Below, piece by piece: positions 1 through 6,093 of a DNA stretch of 6,448 bases. Source of the stretch: CAYLZO01 sp964387775 (GTDB lineage Bacteria; Chloroflexota; Anaerolineae; JAAYZQ01); contig CAYLZO010000269.1 in assembly GCA_964387775.1 (NCBI GenBank), forward strand, positions 1 to 6,448. The letters are read 5' to 3'. The position numbers and the translations under genes are program-made. Within the stretch, counting starts at the first letter, position 1, and every line of letters starts with the position of its first letter. Under the pieces are notes generated by a model, which made no database searches, was not told the DNA's origin, and was given only the letters and a program-made list of their open reading frames with translations.

Positions 1-2
1 TG

Positions 3-1262
3 ACCCTGCTGGCCCACCCTGCCACTCACGGCGTGCACGATCCCATCGACCTGGTCATCGCCGTCGGCGCCTCCCTCGAAATCGAGCCGCCGGCCCGGCC
101 CCTCGTCGTCGGGCGCTTTGGCCACTCGGACGCCGGAAACACGAGGAACGCGGCCCGCAACTATGTCGGCGACATGCGCTACAACCCCGGCGAGCGGCTG
201 GGCGACGTCGTCCTCGCCGCCGAGGTGCAGCACGGAGACGGCCATTTCGTCGTGATGGGCGACACGACGCCCCTGGGCAGCGTCAACCTGATGACGACCA
301 TGCCCTTCCACGCCCGCCTGCTCGATTGGGCTACCGCCGAGCCGCCGGGGTTCTGGGGCGCGCTGCTGGGCAACGGCTGGCTGAGCGGCCTGCTGCTCCT
401 CGCCGCCGGCGCCTGCCTGGCCCTGGCCCGGAGCCGCGCCGTCTTGGCTGCCGCAACGCTGATACTGGGCCTGACCCTGGCCCTGACGGCGCGCCTCAAC
501 GAGGCCCAGAGCGCCCCACCCCCGCCGAGCGGCCCCATCGCCTACGTGGACGTCTCCCACCAGGAGCGGTTCGACCGGCTGCTGTGGCAAGAGACCTCCA
601 TCGGCGGCCTGGGCCACAACCTGGTCCGCAACGGCACCCTGCCGCTGCTGCTCCGCGAGCTGGACGCCGAGACGCTGGCCGAGGCCGAGCTGCTGGTCGT
701 CATCGCCCCCGGGCAGCCCTTCTCGGCCCGGGAGATCGACGCAATCAAAAGCTGGGTAGAGGACGGCGGGCGGTTGCTGGTCTCGGCTGGCTGGGAGGAA
801 AGCGAGGCCAGCGCCTCGCTGCTCGACGCCTTTGGCCTGGCCGTGGGCCACGTGCCGCTGGGACCCGCCGAGGTGCTGCGCGAAACCGGCCTGGTCGAGT
901 TCCACGAGGCGTGGCCCGTGGAGGCGAGCCAGCCTGACGCCGAGACCGTCATCGAGAGCTACGGCCTCGGCCTCGTGGCCTACCAGCCCTGGGGCCAGGG
1001 CGGCGTGCTCCTCATCGGCGACTCGGCCTTCCTGCTGGGCGGCACTCTGGAGGCCGAGACGACCTATCACGAGGGCAACATCCTCTTCTTGCGGCAGGTG
1101 ATGGAAGATTACCTGGGCTTCAGCGGCCCGCCCCCCGCCGGAGGCTCCCAGACACCCTGTCATTGCGAACGAAGAGAGGCAATCTCCTCTTGTGCCGACG
1201 GAGATTGCTTCGTCGCTGGCGCTCCTCGCAATGACAAAAGACTAACCGGAGGTGCGCCGTGA
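3..1262 (+). CDS. Membrane protein with two GATase1-like/DUF4350-type domains (5' partial)
   Basis: The frame is open to the left edge, so the N-terminus is missing; the GTG at 33 lies inside a domain and is not the real start. Of 419 visible residues, 1-110 are the end of a GATase1-like domain, closing with VVMGDTTPLGS (83-93). Two membrane helices follow (about 118-142 and 145-165). A second GATase1-like domain spans about 177-372, with FSAREIDAIKSWVEDGGRL (240-258) and a late LLIGDSAFLLGG strand (336-347), both typical of DUF4350-type domains. No nucleophile elbow is obvious, so a sensing or binding role outside the membrane is more likely than catalysis; the true function is unknown. The layout matches the next gene, so the two look like tandem paralogues. 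The last 36 residues (384-419, from TPCHCERREAI) are encoded by a palindromic repeat and are probably not ancestral. Certain as a gene, moderate on the family. Confidence 0.85.
   Translation, partial: TLLAHPATHGVHDPIDLVIAVGASLEIEPPARPLVVGRFGHSDAGNTRNAARNYVGDMRYNPGERLGDVVLAAEVQHGDGHFVVMGDTTPLGSVNLMTTMPFHARLLDWATAEPPGFWGALLGNGWLSGLLLLAAGACLALARSRAVLAAATLILGLTLALTARLNEAQSAPPPPSGPIAYVDVSHQERFDRLLWQETSIGGLGHNLVRNGTLPLLLRELDAETLAEAELLVVIAPGQPFSAREIDAIKSWVEDGGRLLVSAGWEESEASASLLDAFGLAVGHVPLGPAEVLRETGLVEFHEAWPVEASQPDAETVIESYGLGLVAYQPWGQGGVLLIGDSAFLLGGTLEAETTYHEGNILFLRQVMEDYLGFSGPPPAGGSQTPCHCERREAISSCADGDCFVAGAPRNDKRLTGGAP
1158..1236. repeat. Palindromic REP/MITE-like repeat element
   Basis: This is an imperfect inverted repeat. 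The outer arms are TGTCATTGCG (1158-1167) and CGCAATGACA (1227-1236), and the inner arms are CAATCTCC (1180-1187) and GGAGATTG (1200-1207), around a 12-nt loop. It belongs to the widely scattered bacterial repeat whose translation reads CHCE(E)R..EAI, often mis-annotated as short proteins. On the - strand the same stretch reads CHCEERQRRSN. No transposase is present, so any movement would need help in trans. It lies inside the 3' end of the upstream gene, supplies its last codons, and sits just before the start of the downstream gene. Confidence 0.8.
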
Positions 1263-1318
1263 GCATTGTCGCTGGCGCTCCTCGCAATGACAAAAGACTA
1301 ACCGGAGGTACCCCATGA
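1259..1318 (+). other. Possible 19-codon coupling ORF between the paralogues
   Basis: The GTG at 1259 has GGAGGT (1248-1253) five bases upstream and opens a 19-codon frame ending at TGA 1316-1318. It overlaps the upstream stop as GTGA and the downstream start as ATGA, so ribosomes could pass from gene to ORF to gene by two four-base overlaps. It may equally be a by-product of the 56-bp duplication that is never translated usefully. The peptide is mostly repeat-derived and matches nothing I recognise. Confidence 0.25.
1304..1309 (+). promoter_or_regulatory. Shine-Dalgarno for the 835-aa membrane protein
   Basis: GGAGGT lies five bases before ATG 1315 and fixes that start. It is part of the second copy of the tandem duplication, so this gene's translation signal lies within repeat-derived sequence. 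Confidence 0.85.
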
Positions 1319-3822
1319 GCGCCGGGCTGACCTGGCTGGGCGCCTGGTCGCTGGCGGCCGGCTGGCTGCTGCTGACCGACTTTTTCCTGCCCCCCGAGGC
1401 GCGGGCCTGGGGCTTTGTCGCCGCCGGGACCCTCCTGCTGGTCCTGGCCGCCCGGCGCGTCCGCTGGCAACGCCTCGACGCCGGATTCTACCTGCTCGCG
1501 GTGCCCGTCCTGGCGGCCGCTCTCGTGTGGCCGCTGCCCTACAAGGCCGGTCCGCTCCTGCTCCTGGCCGGCCTGCTGCTGACCCTCCCCCTGCAGTGGG
1601 CCAACTGGCTGACGCCCCTGGCCCTGGGACTGGGCCTGGCCGGCGCCGTGTGGACGGCCCAGGGTGGGGCCACGGTGGCCTACTGGTGGCTGAGCGCCCG
1701 CTACCACGAGGCACCCTTCCTCACACCCCTGCTCTCTGCCTTGGTCCAACTCCTGGGCTGGACCGCCGGCAGCAGCGAGGGCGCCCTCTTTCTGCCTCAC
1801 GTCGAGGGCACCATCCAGGCCACGACCACGTGGGAGCGCCTGGGCGCCTATCCCACCTTGCTCCTGGCCGCCGGCGGGCTGGTGTTCCTGCCCCTGCTCC
1901 GGCGCGAGGGGACCCGGAGGCGGATCGTCCGCCTGGCCGGCATTCTGTTCGTCGCCGGCGGCTACGTGCTCTTTCGCTACCTGGTGCTGACGGCCCTCGT
2001 GGGCGTCAAGCGCGACCCGGCGGTCTTTTGGCTGCCGCTGCCCATAGCCTCGAGTTTTCTGCCGCTGGCGCCGCTGCTGGCCCGCCTGTGGCCCCTGCGC
2101 CGGCCCCTGCCCCAGCCCGCTGACCCGGCCCGCACCCCTCCTGTGGCCCGCTACGCGGCGCTGGCCGGGCTGGCCTTCCTGGCCGGGTTGGCCGTCGTGG
2201 GCCTGTTGAGCCCGGCCGATCCCGGTCGCCCCAAGGCCGGCCGGGTGCTGCTGGACGAGTACAACAGCAACTGGGAGTGGACGACCCAGGCCCTCGATAC
2301 CGAGTGGTACGGCCAGAAGTCAGGCTACAACTATTACAGCCTGGGCCAGTGGCTGGGCTACTACTATGACGTGGACACCAACTTTTCGCCGCGCACGCCC
2401 GAGCTGCTGGCCGACTACGACGTGCTCATCATCAAAACGCCGACGGCGCCCTTCACGCCGGCCGAGCTCGAAGCCATCGAGACCTGGGTGCGGGCCGGGG
2501 GCGGGCTCTTTCTCATCGGCGATCATACCAACGTCTTTGGCACCAGCTCCTACCTCAACCTGCTGGCCCGCCGCTTTGGCCTGCGCTTCCGCTACGACTC
2601 GACCTATGACCTCCAGACGTTGCGCGTCAGCCTCTTCGAGCGGCCCGGCCTGCTGGCCCATCCCGCTGTCCTGGAGATGCCGCCCTTCCTCTTTGCCACC
2701 TCGTGCACGCTGGAGGCGCCGCCGACCGCCGGGAACGTGATGGTCGGCTATGGCCTGCGCGCCCTGCCGGTCGATTACTCCACCCGCGTCTATTTTCCCG
2801 ACAAGGAGAAGGAGCAGGACTATCCCTTCGGCGTCTTTATGCAATCGGCCGCGGTGCGCCACGGGCGGGGCCGGGTGGTGGCCTTTACCGACAGCACCGT
2901 GTTCTCCAACTTTACGATGTTCATCCCGGGCAAGCCGGAGTATTTCCTGGGGGTGATGAACTGGCTGAACCACGCCGAGCGCTGGCCCTGGCTCGACGGC
3001 GCGTTGTTGGGCATCGCCGCGCTGGCCGGAGCGGGGAGCCTCTTCCTCTTGCGCGGCCTCGACCGGCGGCGGGGCATGGCCGCCGGGCTGGGGGCGCTGC
3101 TGCTGGCAGCGGCCCTCGGGCCGTGGGCCGCCCAGAAGCTGGCCAAAGCCCGCTACGCCCTCCCGGAGCCGCACACCCCGTACACAGAGATCGCCTTTGA
3201 GGGGGAGCATTCTCGGCTGGCCCTGCCGGTGGTGCCGGCGGCCCTCCCGCCCGACGCCAGTTACCAGACTTTCTACGTCTGGACCCAGCGGCTGGGCTAC
3301 GTGCCCTCCTTCTCCGACACGCTGGAGGAGGCGTTGGCCCGAGGCCAGGTGCTGGTGCTGGTCAACCCGGCGCGGCCCTTCGAAGCCTCAGAGACCGAGG
3401 CCATCGAAGCCTTTGTGCGCCAGGGCGGCCGCCTGCTCCTCCTCGTCGAGCCCCAAGGCCCGGCGACGGCCCGGGCCAACCAGGTGCTCGCTCCCTTCGG
3501 ACTTGGCATCGAAGTCAGGCGCGCGACGACGGGGGCCATCCACAACGCGGCCGGGGAGCCCCAGGGGCAGTTGCAGGTGAGCGGCCTCGTGACCGGCGGC
3601 GAGCCCCTCCTCACGCTGGCAGGCCGGGCCCCGGTGGCGGCCCTCGCCCGCCACGGCGAGGGGCTGGTGGCCGCGGTGGCCACCGCGCAGCCTTTCACCG
3701 ACCGGCAGATGGGCACGACGGCCACGGTCCCCAACGCCCACCAGCGCTTCCTCTACGAGATCGAGTTCTGGCTGCTGCGCGGCCTGGTGAGCGGCGAGTT
3801 TCCGCCCCTGCGCGCGCCCTGA
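1315..3822 (+). CDS. Polytopic membrane protein with two GATase1-like/DUF4350-type domains
   Basis: The protein has 835 residues and starts at ATG with a strong Shine-Dalgarno. Residues 1-300 form 9-10 membrane helices. A first extracytoplasmic GATase1-like domain spans about 310-555, with a DEYNSNWEW stretch (314-322), a DVLIIKTPTAPFTPAEL core (369-385), RAGGGLFLIGDHTN (393-406) and a late VVAFTDSTVFSN strand. A helix pair follows (about 560-605), then a second, more divergent domain (about 610-825) with VLVLVNPARPF and RQGGRLLLLVEP, which has lost the late GDS-like motif. The only cysteine is C464. From the first soluble domain on, it is collinear with the upstream gene. The N-terminal part, notably 156-228 (a loop, a helix, RREGTRRR, then a helix with FRYLVLT), loosely recalls the exosortase/archaeosortase fold but has no catalytic Cys; I hold that weakly. 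Function is unknown; an envelope sensor or complex scaffold is a guess. Confidence 0.85.
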   Translation: MSAGLTWLGAWSLAAGWLLLTDFFLPPEARAWGFVAAGTLLLVLAARRVRWQRLDAGFYLLAVPVLAAALVWPLPYKAGPLLLLAGLLLTLPLQWANWLTPLALGLGLAGAVWTAQGGATVAYWWLSARYHEAPFLTPLLSALVQLLGWTAGSSEGALFLPHVEGTIQATTTWERLGAYPTLLLAAGGLVFLPLLRREGTRRRIVRLAGILFVAGGYVLFRYLVLTALVGVKRDPAVFWLPLPIASSFLPLAPLLARLWPLRRPLPQPADPARTPPVARYAALAGLAFLAGLAVVGLLSPADPGRPKAGRVLLDEYNSNWEWTTQALDTEWYGQKSGYNYYSLGQWLGYYYDVDTNFSPRTPELLADYDVLIIKTPTAPFTPAELEAIETWVRAGGGLFLIGDHTNVFGTSSYLNLLARRFGLRFRYDSTYDLQTLRVSLFERPGLLAHPAVLEMPPFLFATSCTLEAPPTAGNVMVGYGLRALPVDYSTRVYFPDKEKEQDYPFGVFMQSAAVRHGRGRVVAFTDSTVFSNFTMFIPGKPEYFLGVMNWLNHAERWPWLDGALLGIAALAGAGSLFLLRGLDRRRGMAAGLGALLLAAALGPWAAQKLAKARYALPEPHTPYTEIAFEGEHSRLALPVVPAALPPDASYQTFYVWTQRLGYVPSFSDTLEEALARGQVLVLVNPARPFEASETEAIEAFVRQGGRLLLLVEPQGPATARANQVLAPFGLGIEVRRATTGAIHNAAGEPQGQLQVSGLVTGGEPLLTLAGRAPVAALARHGEGLVAAVATAQPFTDRQMGTTATVPNAHQRFLYEIEFWLLRGLVSGEFPPLRAP

Positions 3823-3848
3823 AGCGACCGGGTCCCAAGCATCAGGGC
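3816..3848. terminator. Stem-loop across two convergent stop codons (weak terminator candidate)
   Basis: GCCCTGA (3816-3822) and TCAGGGC (3842-3848) form a 7-bp stem around a 19-nt loop that contains GGGTCCC. Each arm includes the stop codon of one of the convergent genes. Neither strand has a T tract, so this is not a classic intrinsic terminator. It could still slow polymerase from both sides, or it could be coincidence. Confidence 0.3.
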
Positions 3849-4822
3849 CGGTATTTGTCTAGCAGGAGCTGCATCTCCAGGTCGTCGACGAAGCGGTCGT
3901 CGAGGGAAATGCTCTGCCACGATTCACCGCTCAGCGTCCCACCGTTCCCCAGGGTCACGACCAGCTTGCCCACCCGCCGGCCGGTGTGCCGCAGGAGCGG
4001 CTGCTCGGCGGTGACGGCCAGGGTCCCGGTGTCGGCAACGCGGAGGGCCTGCTGGGGTAGTTGGCCCGGCAGGGCAGCCACCAAGAGGTCGACGCCGGGC
4101 ACGGCCTGCACCAGCGCCCTGCCCTGGCGGAAATTCAGGTTGGTCAGCAGGACGATGGTGTCCGCCCGCTCGGTCAACTCGGGCAGGAAGCGGGCCAGGG
4201 CCGCCTGCGGATCGCCCACCTCAAAGCCGGGTTTCGCCTTGTCGGGAACGCGGGTCAGGCCGATGATGCCCAGGCAAAAGCCCCCCACCTCCCGCACGGC
4301 GTAGGGCTCGGCGACCAGCTCGTCGGTGCCGGTCAGCACCACGTTGGCCGAGAGCAGGGGAAAGTCGGCCTCGGCCATGCGCTGGCGGAGGGTGTCCAGT
4401 CCCAGGGACAACTCCTTCGGCCCCAGGGCGAGGGCATCGTAGCCCGTCAGATTCATGGCGGCGACGATGGCCTCCCCTTGGGTAAGGTCTCCCAGCAGCC
4501 CGCCGCCGACCAGGGCGTCGCCGGTGTCCAGCAGCAGGAGATGCTCGGCCGCCTGCCGCTCCTGGCGGATCAGGGTCGCTCTCCGGCGGAACCCGCCGGT
4601 CGAGTTTTTCCCTCAGCCGCGGGGCTCGGTCTCGCCCCAATTGTCGTTGGTGTGGAGGACGGTCAGCTCGATGAGCGACGGCGTCACGGTCGGCGGGAGC
4701 GCTATCGTCGGCACCGCCAGCGGCGAGTCGGCGATCTCGGCCTGGGGTCTGGCCGGGCTGCAAGCGGCCAACACCCATCCCAACGCGATAGAGACGAGCA
4801 CCAAGAACCGAAAAGTTCTCAA
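3842..4822 (-). CDS. UshA/5'-nucleotidase-like lipoprotein with in-frame TGA (candidate selenoprotein)
   Basis: Read through TGA codon 70, this is one 326-residue frame; both sides are in the same frame, so no frameshift is needed. Residues 1-21 are a lipoprotein signal ending in the lipobox LAAC (Cys21). A short linker leads to LHTNDNWGETEP (56-67), the opening motif of UshA/5'-nucleotidase-type metallophosphatases. Then come TGA 70, GGFRRRATL (76-84), LLLLDTGDALVGGG (95-108) and NLTGYDALALGPKEL (124-138). Several classical metal ligands are missing: the usual DxH is DNW, GNHE is GPKE, and no late GHxH is seen, so hydrolase activity is doubtful. The TTG start at 4822 is preferred because AAGGTGG (4836-4830) lies 7 nt before it; ATG 4849 is the alternative. 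It follows the surface-protein gene by 28 bp, probably in one operon. If the TGA is not decoded as selenocysteine, this is a pseudogene making a 69-residue stub. Confidence 0.75.
4579..4604 (-). promoter_or_regulatory. SECIS-like hairpin downstream of the in-frame TGA
   Basis: On the - strand, CCGGCGG (4599-4593) pairs perfectly with CCGCCGG (4589-4583) around the loop GTT. Below a small GA/A internal loop, CTC (4604-4602) pairs with GAG (4581-4579). Twenty bases separate the TGA from the loop, and the loop begins with G. Bacterial SECIS elements are known to lie just after the UGA in the coding region, with the loop roughly 16-37 nt away and a G in its first two positions. GC-rich DNA forms hairpins easily, so this supports but does not prove the idea. 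Confidence 0.45.
4613..4615 (-). other. In-frame TGA, candidate selenocysteine codon
   Basis: The codons run GAG CCC CGC GGC TGA, giving E-P-R-G-(TGA), with GG five residues later and then FRRRAT. I recall relatives reading EPCGC, five residues, GGLARRAT, which puts the TGA on the second Cys and Arg68 on the first. TGA is one base from either Cys codon. TGA also ends three genes here, so it is a normal stop and general code reassignment is excluded. Confidence 0.5.
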
Positions 4823-4829
4823 TTCCGTG

Positions 4830-4836
4830 CCACCTT
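4830..4836 (-). promoter_or_regulatory. Shine-Dalgarno favouring the TTG start of the lipoprotein
   Basis: AAGGTGG lies 7 nt before TTG 4822 on the - strand. The in-frame ATG at 4849 has no comparable site, which is why TTG is chosen. Starting there gives a compact signal peptide, MRTFRFLVLVSIALGWVLAA, before the lipidated Cys. Confidence 0.6.
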
Positions 4837-4850
4837 CCCTTGACGACATT

Positions 4851-5957
4851 CTATTCCGCGGGTTCAGCATCACCTGGATCCCGAAGCCAGAGCCACGACA
4901 CGACGCCGCCCAGCACCAGGGCACCCGCCAGGGCGCCGAGGGCGACGTAGAGAAGGAGAGAGTTCGACCCCGCCCTGCGGCCGGTGGGACGGGGCGCCGG
5001 CATGGCCGCCTGGACCTGGGCCACCGGCGTGGGCGCCAGCCGCGCCACGGACAGGGCGGTGGGCGTGGGCGGAGGTGTTGGGCTCGGCGTGGGTGGCTCG
5101 GGAGAAGGACTGGGCGCGGTCGGAGACCGGGTGGGCGTCGGTGTGACTTCGGCGAGCTCAGTCGAGCCGTCGCTGGGCAGCGGCGTGGGCGTGGCAGTGG
5201 GCGCCTCGGTGGAGGTCGGGGTGGGCGGCGGTGCCGTCGGCGTGTCGGTGGGCGGCACGGGACTCGGCGTGCGGGTCGGCGTAGGCGATGGCACAGGGGT
5301 CGAGGTCTGGGCCGGCTGGCTGGGATCGGGCCAGAGGCCCACAGCGTCGAGATAGACCTCGTCCAGCCCGGAACTGGAGGGATGGTGTACCCAAACGAAA
5401 ACCGTCATCGTCGGACCCTCAGCGCGGGCCGAGACGGTCAGGTCGGGCCACGGGTCGCCCCCGGCCTCGACCCGGCTCCAGACGACCGAGGGCGCGCGGG
5501 GATCGGTGCCGCCCGCGGGGTCCAGGCCCAGGCGGCGCTCCATGGTGTTGGGACAGACCTGGAAGTTGCAGCGGGCCGCCGCCCAGCCGATGTCGGTTTG
5601 ATAGACCACGCCGGGCGTCACCGGCACCTCCTGATACACGCCAGCGGTAAAGGGCACGCCGTCAGATAGAATCGCCAACGAGGGCGCACCCCAGTAGGTG
5701 TCCTCGGCAGGCCGAAAATCGGGAGAGCCGGCGAGGATGAAATACCACCAGCCGCCAGGTACCTGGAGCCGTTTGCCATCGACCATGTGGTCCACAAAGA
5801 CGTCAAAGGTTCCGTTCTGGGTCAGGTTGCCCGGCTCTGTGCAGGGGTTTCGCGCACCGGCACCGGCAGAGAGAGGCAAAAGACCCACCATCCCCAAGAC
5901 GACCAAGAGCCACAATGCGCCAATCTCGAGCTTTTTCCACGTCACGTTCGCACACAT
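4851..5957 (-). CDS. Secreted surface protein: binding-type domain, Pro/Thr linker, C-terminal anchor
   Basis: The protein has 368 residues from ATG 5957. A signal peptide with core IGALWLLVVLGMVGLLPL (12-29) ends near AGAGA (31-35). A Trp/Tyr/Gly-rich domain (about 38-212), beginning NLTQNGTFD, looks like a beta-sandwich of the carbohydrate-binding type and has Cys39, Cys130 and Cys135, which could form disulfides. A long linker of PTPTPT character follows (about 213-328), then one membrane helix (about 333-357) and a short acidic tail. The order suits a protein held at the cell surface with its binding domain displayed outside, a layout common in Anaerolineae. The frame is open upstream to 6077, but that part overlaps the promoter and lacks secretory features. 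GGGAGGA lies about 14 nt before the ATG, rather far. The ligand is unknown. The gene heads a probable two-gene operon with the lipoprotein. Confidence 0.8.
   Translation of the reverse strand: MCANVTWKKLEIGALWLLVVLGMVGLLPLSAGAGARNPCTEPGNLTQNGTFDVFVDHMVDGKRLQVPGGWWYFILAGSPDFRPAEDTYWGAPSLAILSDGVPFTAGVYQEVPVTPGVVYQTDIGWAAARCNFQVCPNTMERRLGLDPAGGTDPRAPSVVWSRVEAGGDPWPDLTVSARAEGPTMTVFVWVHHPSSSGLDEVYLDAVGLWPDPSQPAQTSTPVPSPTPTRTPSPVPPTDTPTAPPPTPTSTEAPTATPTPLPSDGSTELAEVTPTPTRSPTAPSPSPEPPTPSPTPPPTPTALSVARLAPTPVAQVQAAMPAPRPTGRRAGSNSLLLYVALGALAGALVLGGVVSWLWLRDPGDAEPAE
4974..5321 (-). repeat. Low-complexity DNA encoding a Pro/Thr linker
   Basis: This stretch is built of short degenerate units around CCNACNCC on the - strand and encodes residues 213-328 of the surface protein, almost all Pro, Thr, Ser and Ala. 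Such tracts often change length by slippage. The opposite strand reads Val/Gly repeats, which are a shadow and not a protein. Confidence 0.85.
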
Positions 5958-5994
5958 GATCTCAGTGCATTTCCTCCCTCGTCGAGCGGGGTCC

Positions 5995-6023
5995 AGTATA
6001 CTCCAGAGGGGGAGAATTGTCAA
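5995..6023 (-). promoter_or_regulatory. Sigma-70-type promoter of the surface-protein/lipoprotein operon
   Basis: On the - strand a perfect TTGACA (6023-6018), a 17-nt spacer and TATACT (6000-5995) form a near-consensus promoter. Transcription should begin near 5988, giving a leader of about 30 nt before ATG 5957. The -10 lies in the palindrome AGTATACT (5995-6002). No clear repressor operator is seen. Confidence 0.75.
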
Positions 6024-6031
6024 AGCACAAA

Positions 6032-6061
6032 TTGGGAATCGTGATGGGGCTGTGGTACAAT
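6032..6061 (+). promoter_or_regulatory. Extended -10 promoter for the YpjD-like gene
   Basis: TTGGGA (6032-6037), an 18-nt spacer and TACAAT (6056-6061) preceded by TGG form an extended -10 promoter with a weak -35. The start point should be near 6068, giving a leader of about 26 nt. Its -35 is only 8 bp from that of the divergent promoter, so the two could compete or share a regulator. Confidence 0.6.
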
Positions 6062-6079
6062 ACCAGCCACTCATCACCA

Positions 6080-6087
6080 GGAGGAGG
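6080..6087 (+). promoter_or_regulatory. Shine-Dalgarno fixing a TTG start
   Basis: GGAGGAGG lies 6 nt before TTG 6094. No ATG or GTG in this frame is close enough, and the open frame upstream runs through the promoter, so TTG is the start. Confidence 0.8.
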
Positions 6088-6093
6088 CAAGAC

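Larger units (their letters stand above)
1212..1323 (+). repeat. Imperfect 56-bp tandem duplication with ribosome binding site and start codon
   Basis: A 42-bp stretch (1212-1253) recurs exactly at 1268-1309, an offset of 56 bp. The next 11 bases match at 8 positions (1254-1264 against 1310-1320) and end in GTGAGC and ATGAGC. Each copy therefore carries half of the palindromic repeat, the Shine-Dalgarno GGAGGT, a 5-nt spacer and a start codon. The second copy starts the downstream gene (ATG 1315). The first copy places GTG at 1259, overlapping the upstream stop codon (GTGA, 1259-1262). Confidence 0.9.

Noticed and set aside
1120..1800. Long - strand open frame containing CHCEERQRRSN
   Set aside because: It is antisense to the membrane genes, and CHCEER is the well-known false translation of the palindromic repeat.
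2320..3210. 296-codon - strand open frame opposite the 835-aa gene
   Set aside because: It is a GC-rich shadow: its composition is Gly/Arg/Gln-rich without a fold, and the + strand frame has clear membrane and domain structure.
3672..3687. Perfect 16-bp palindrome CGCGGTGGCCACCGCG
   Set aside because: It lies inside a coding region, and its alternating Ala/Val/Thr codons in GC-rich DNA readily make such palindromes.
4456..4613. Frameshift as the cause of the split lipoprotein gene
   Set aside because: The upstream and downstream parts are in the same frame (4822, 4615 and 4456 differ by multiples of three), so only the TGA interrupts it.
4455..5669. 404-codon + strand frame across the lipoprotein and surface-protein genes
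   Set aside because: It is Arg/Gly-rich and crosses two unrelated genes on the other strand; the - strand frames have signal peptides and recognisable motifs.
5958..6077. N-terminal extension of the surface protein to 6077
   Set aside because: It would cover the TTGACA/TATACT promoter and place 40 non-secretory residues before a good signal peptide.
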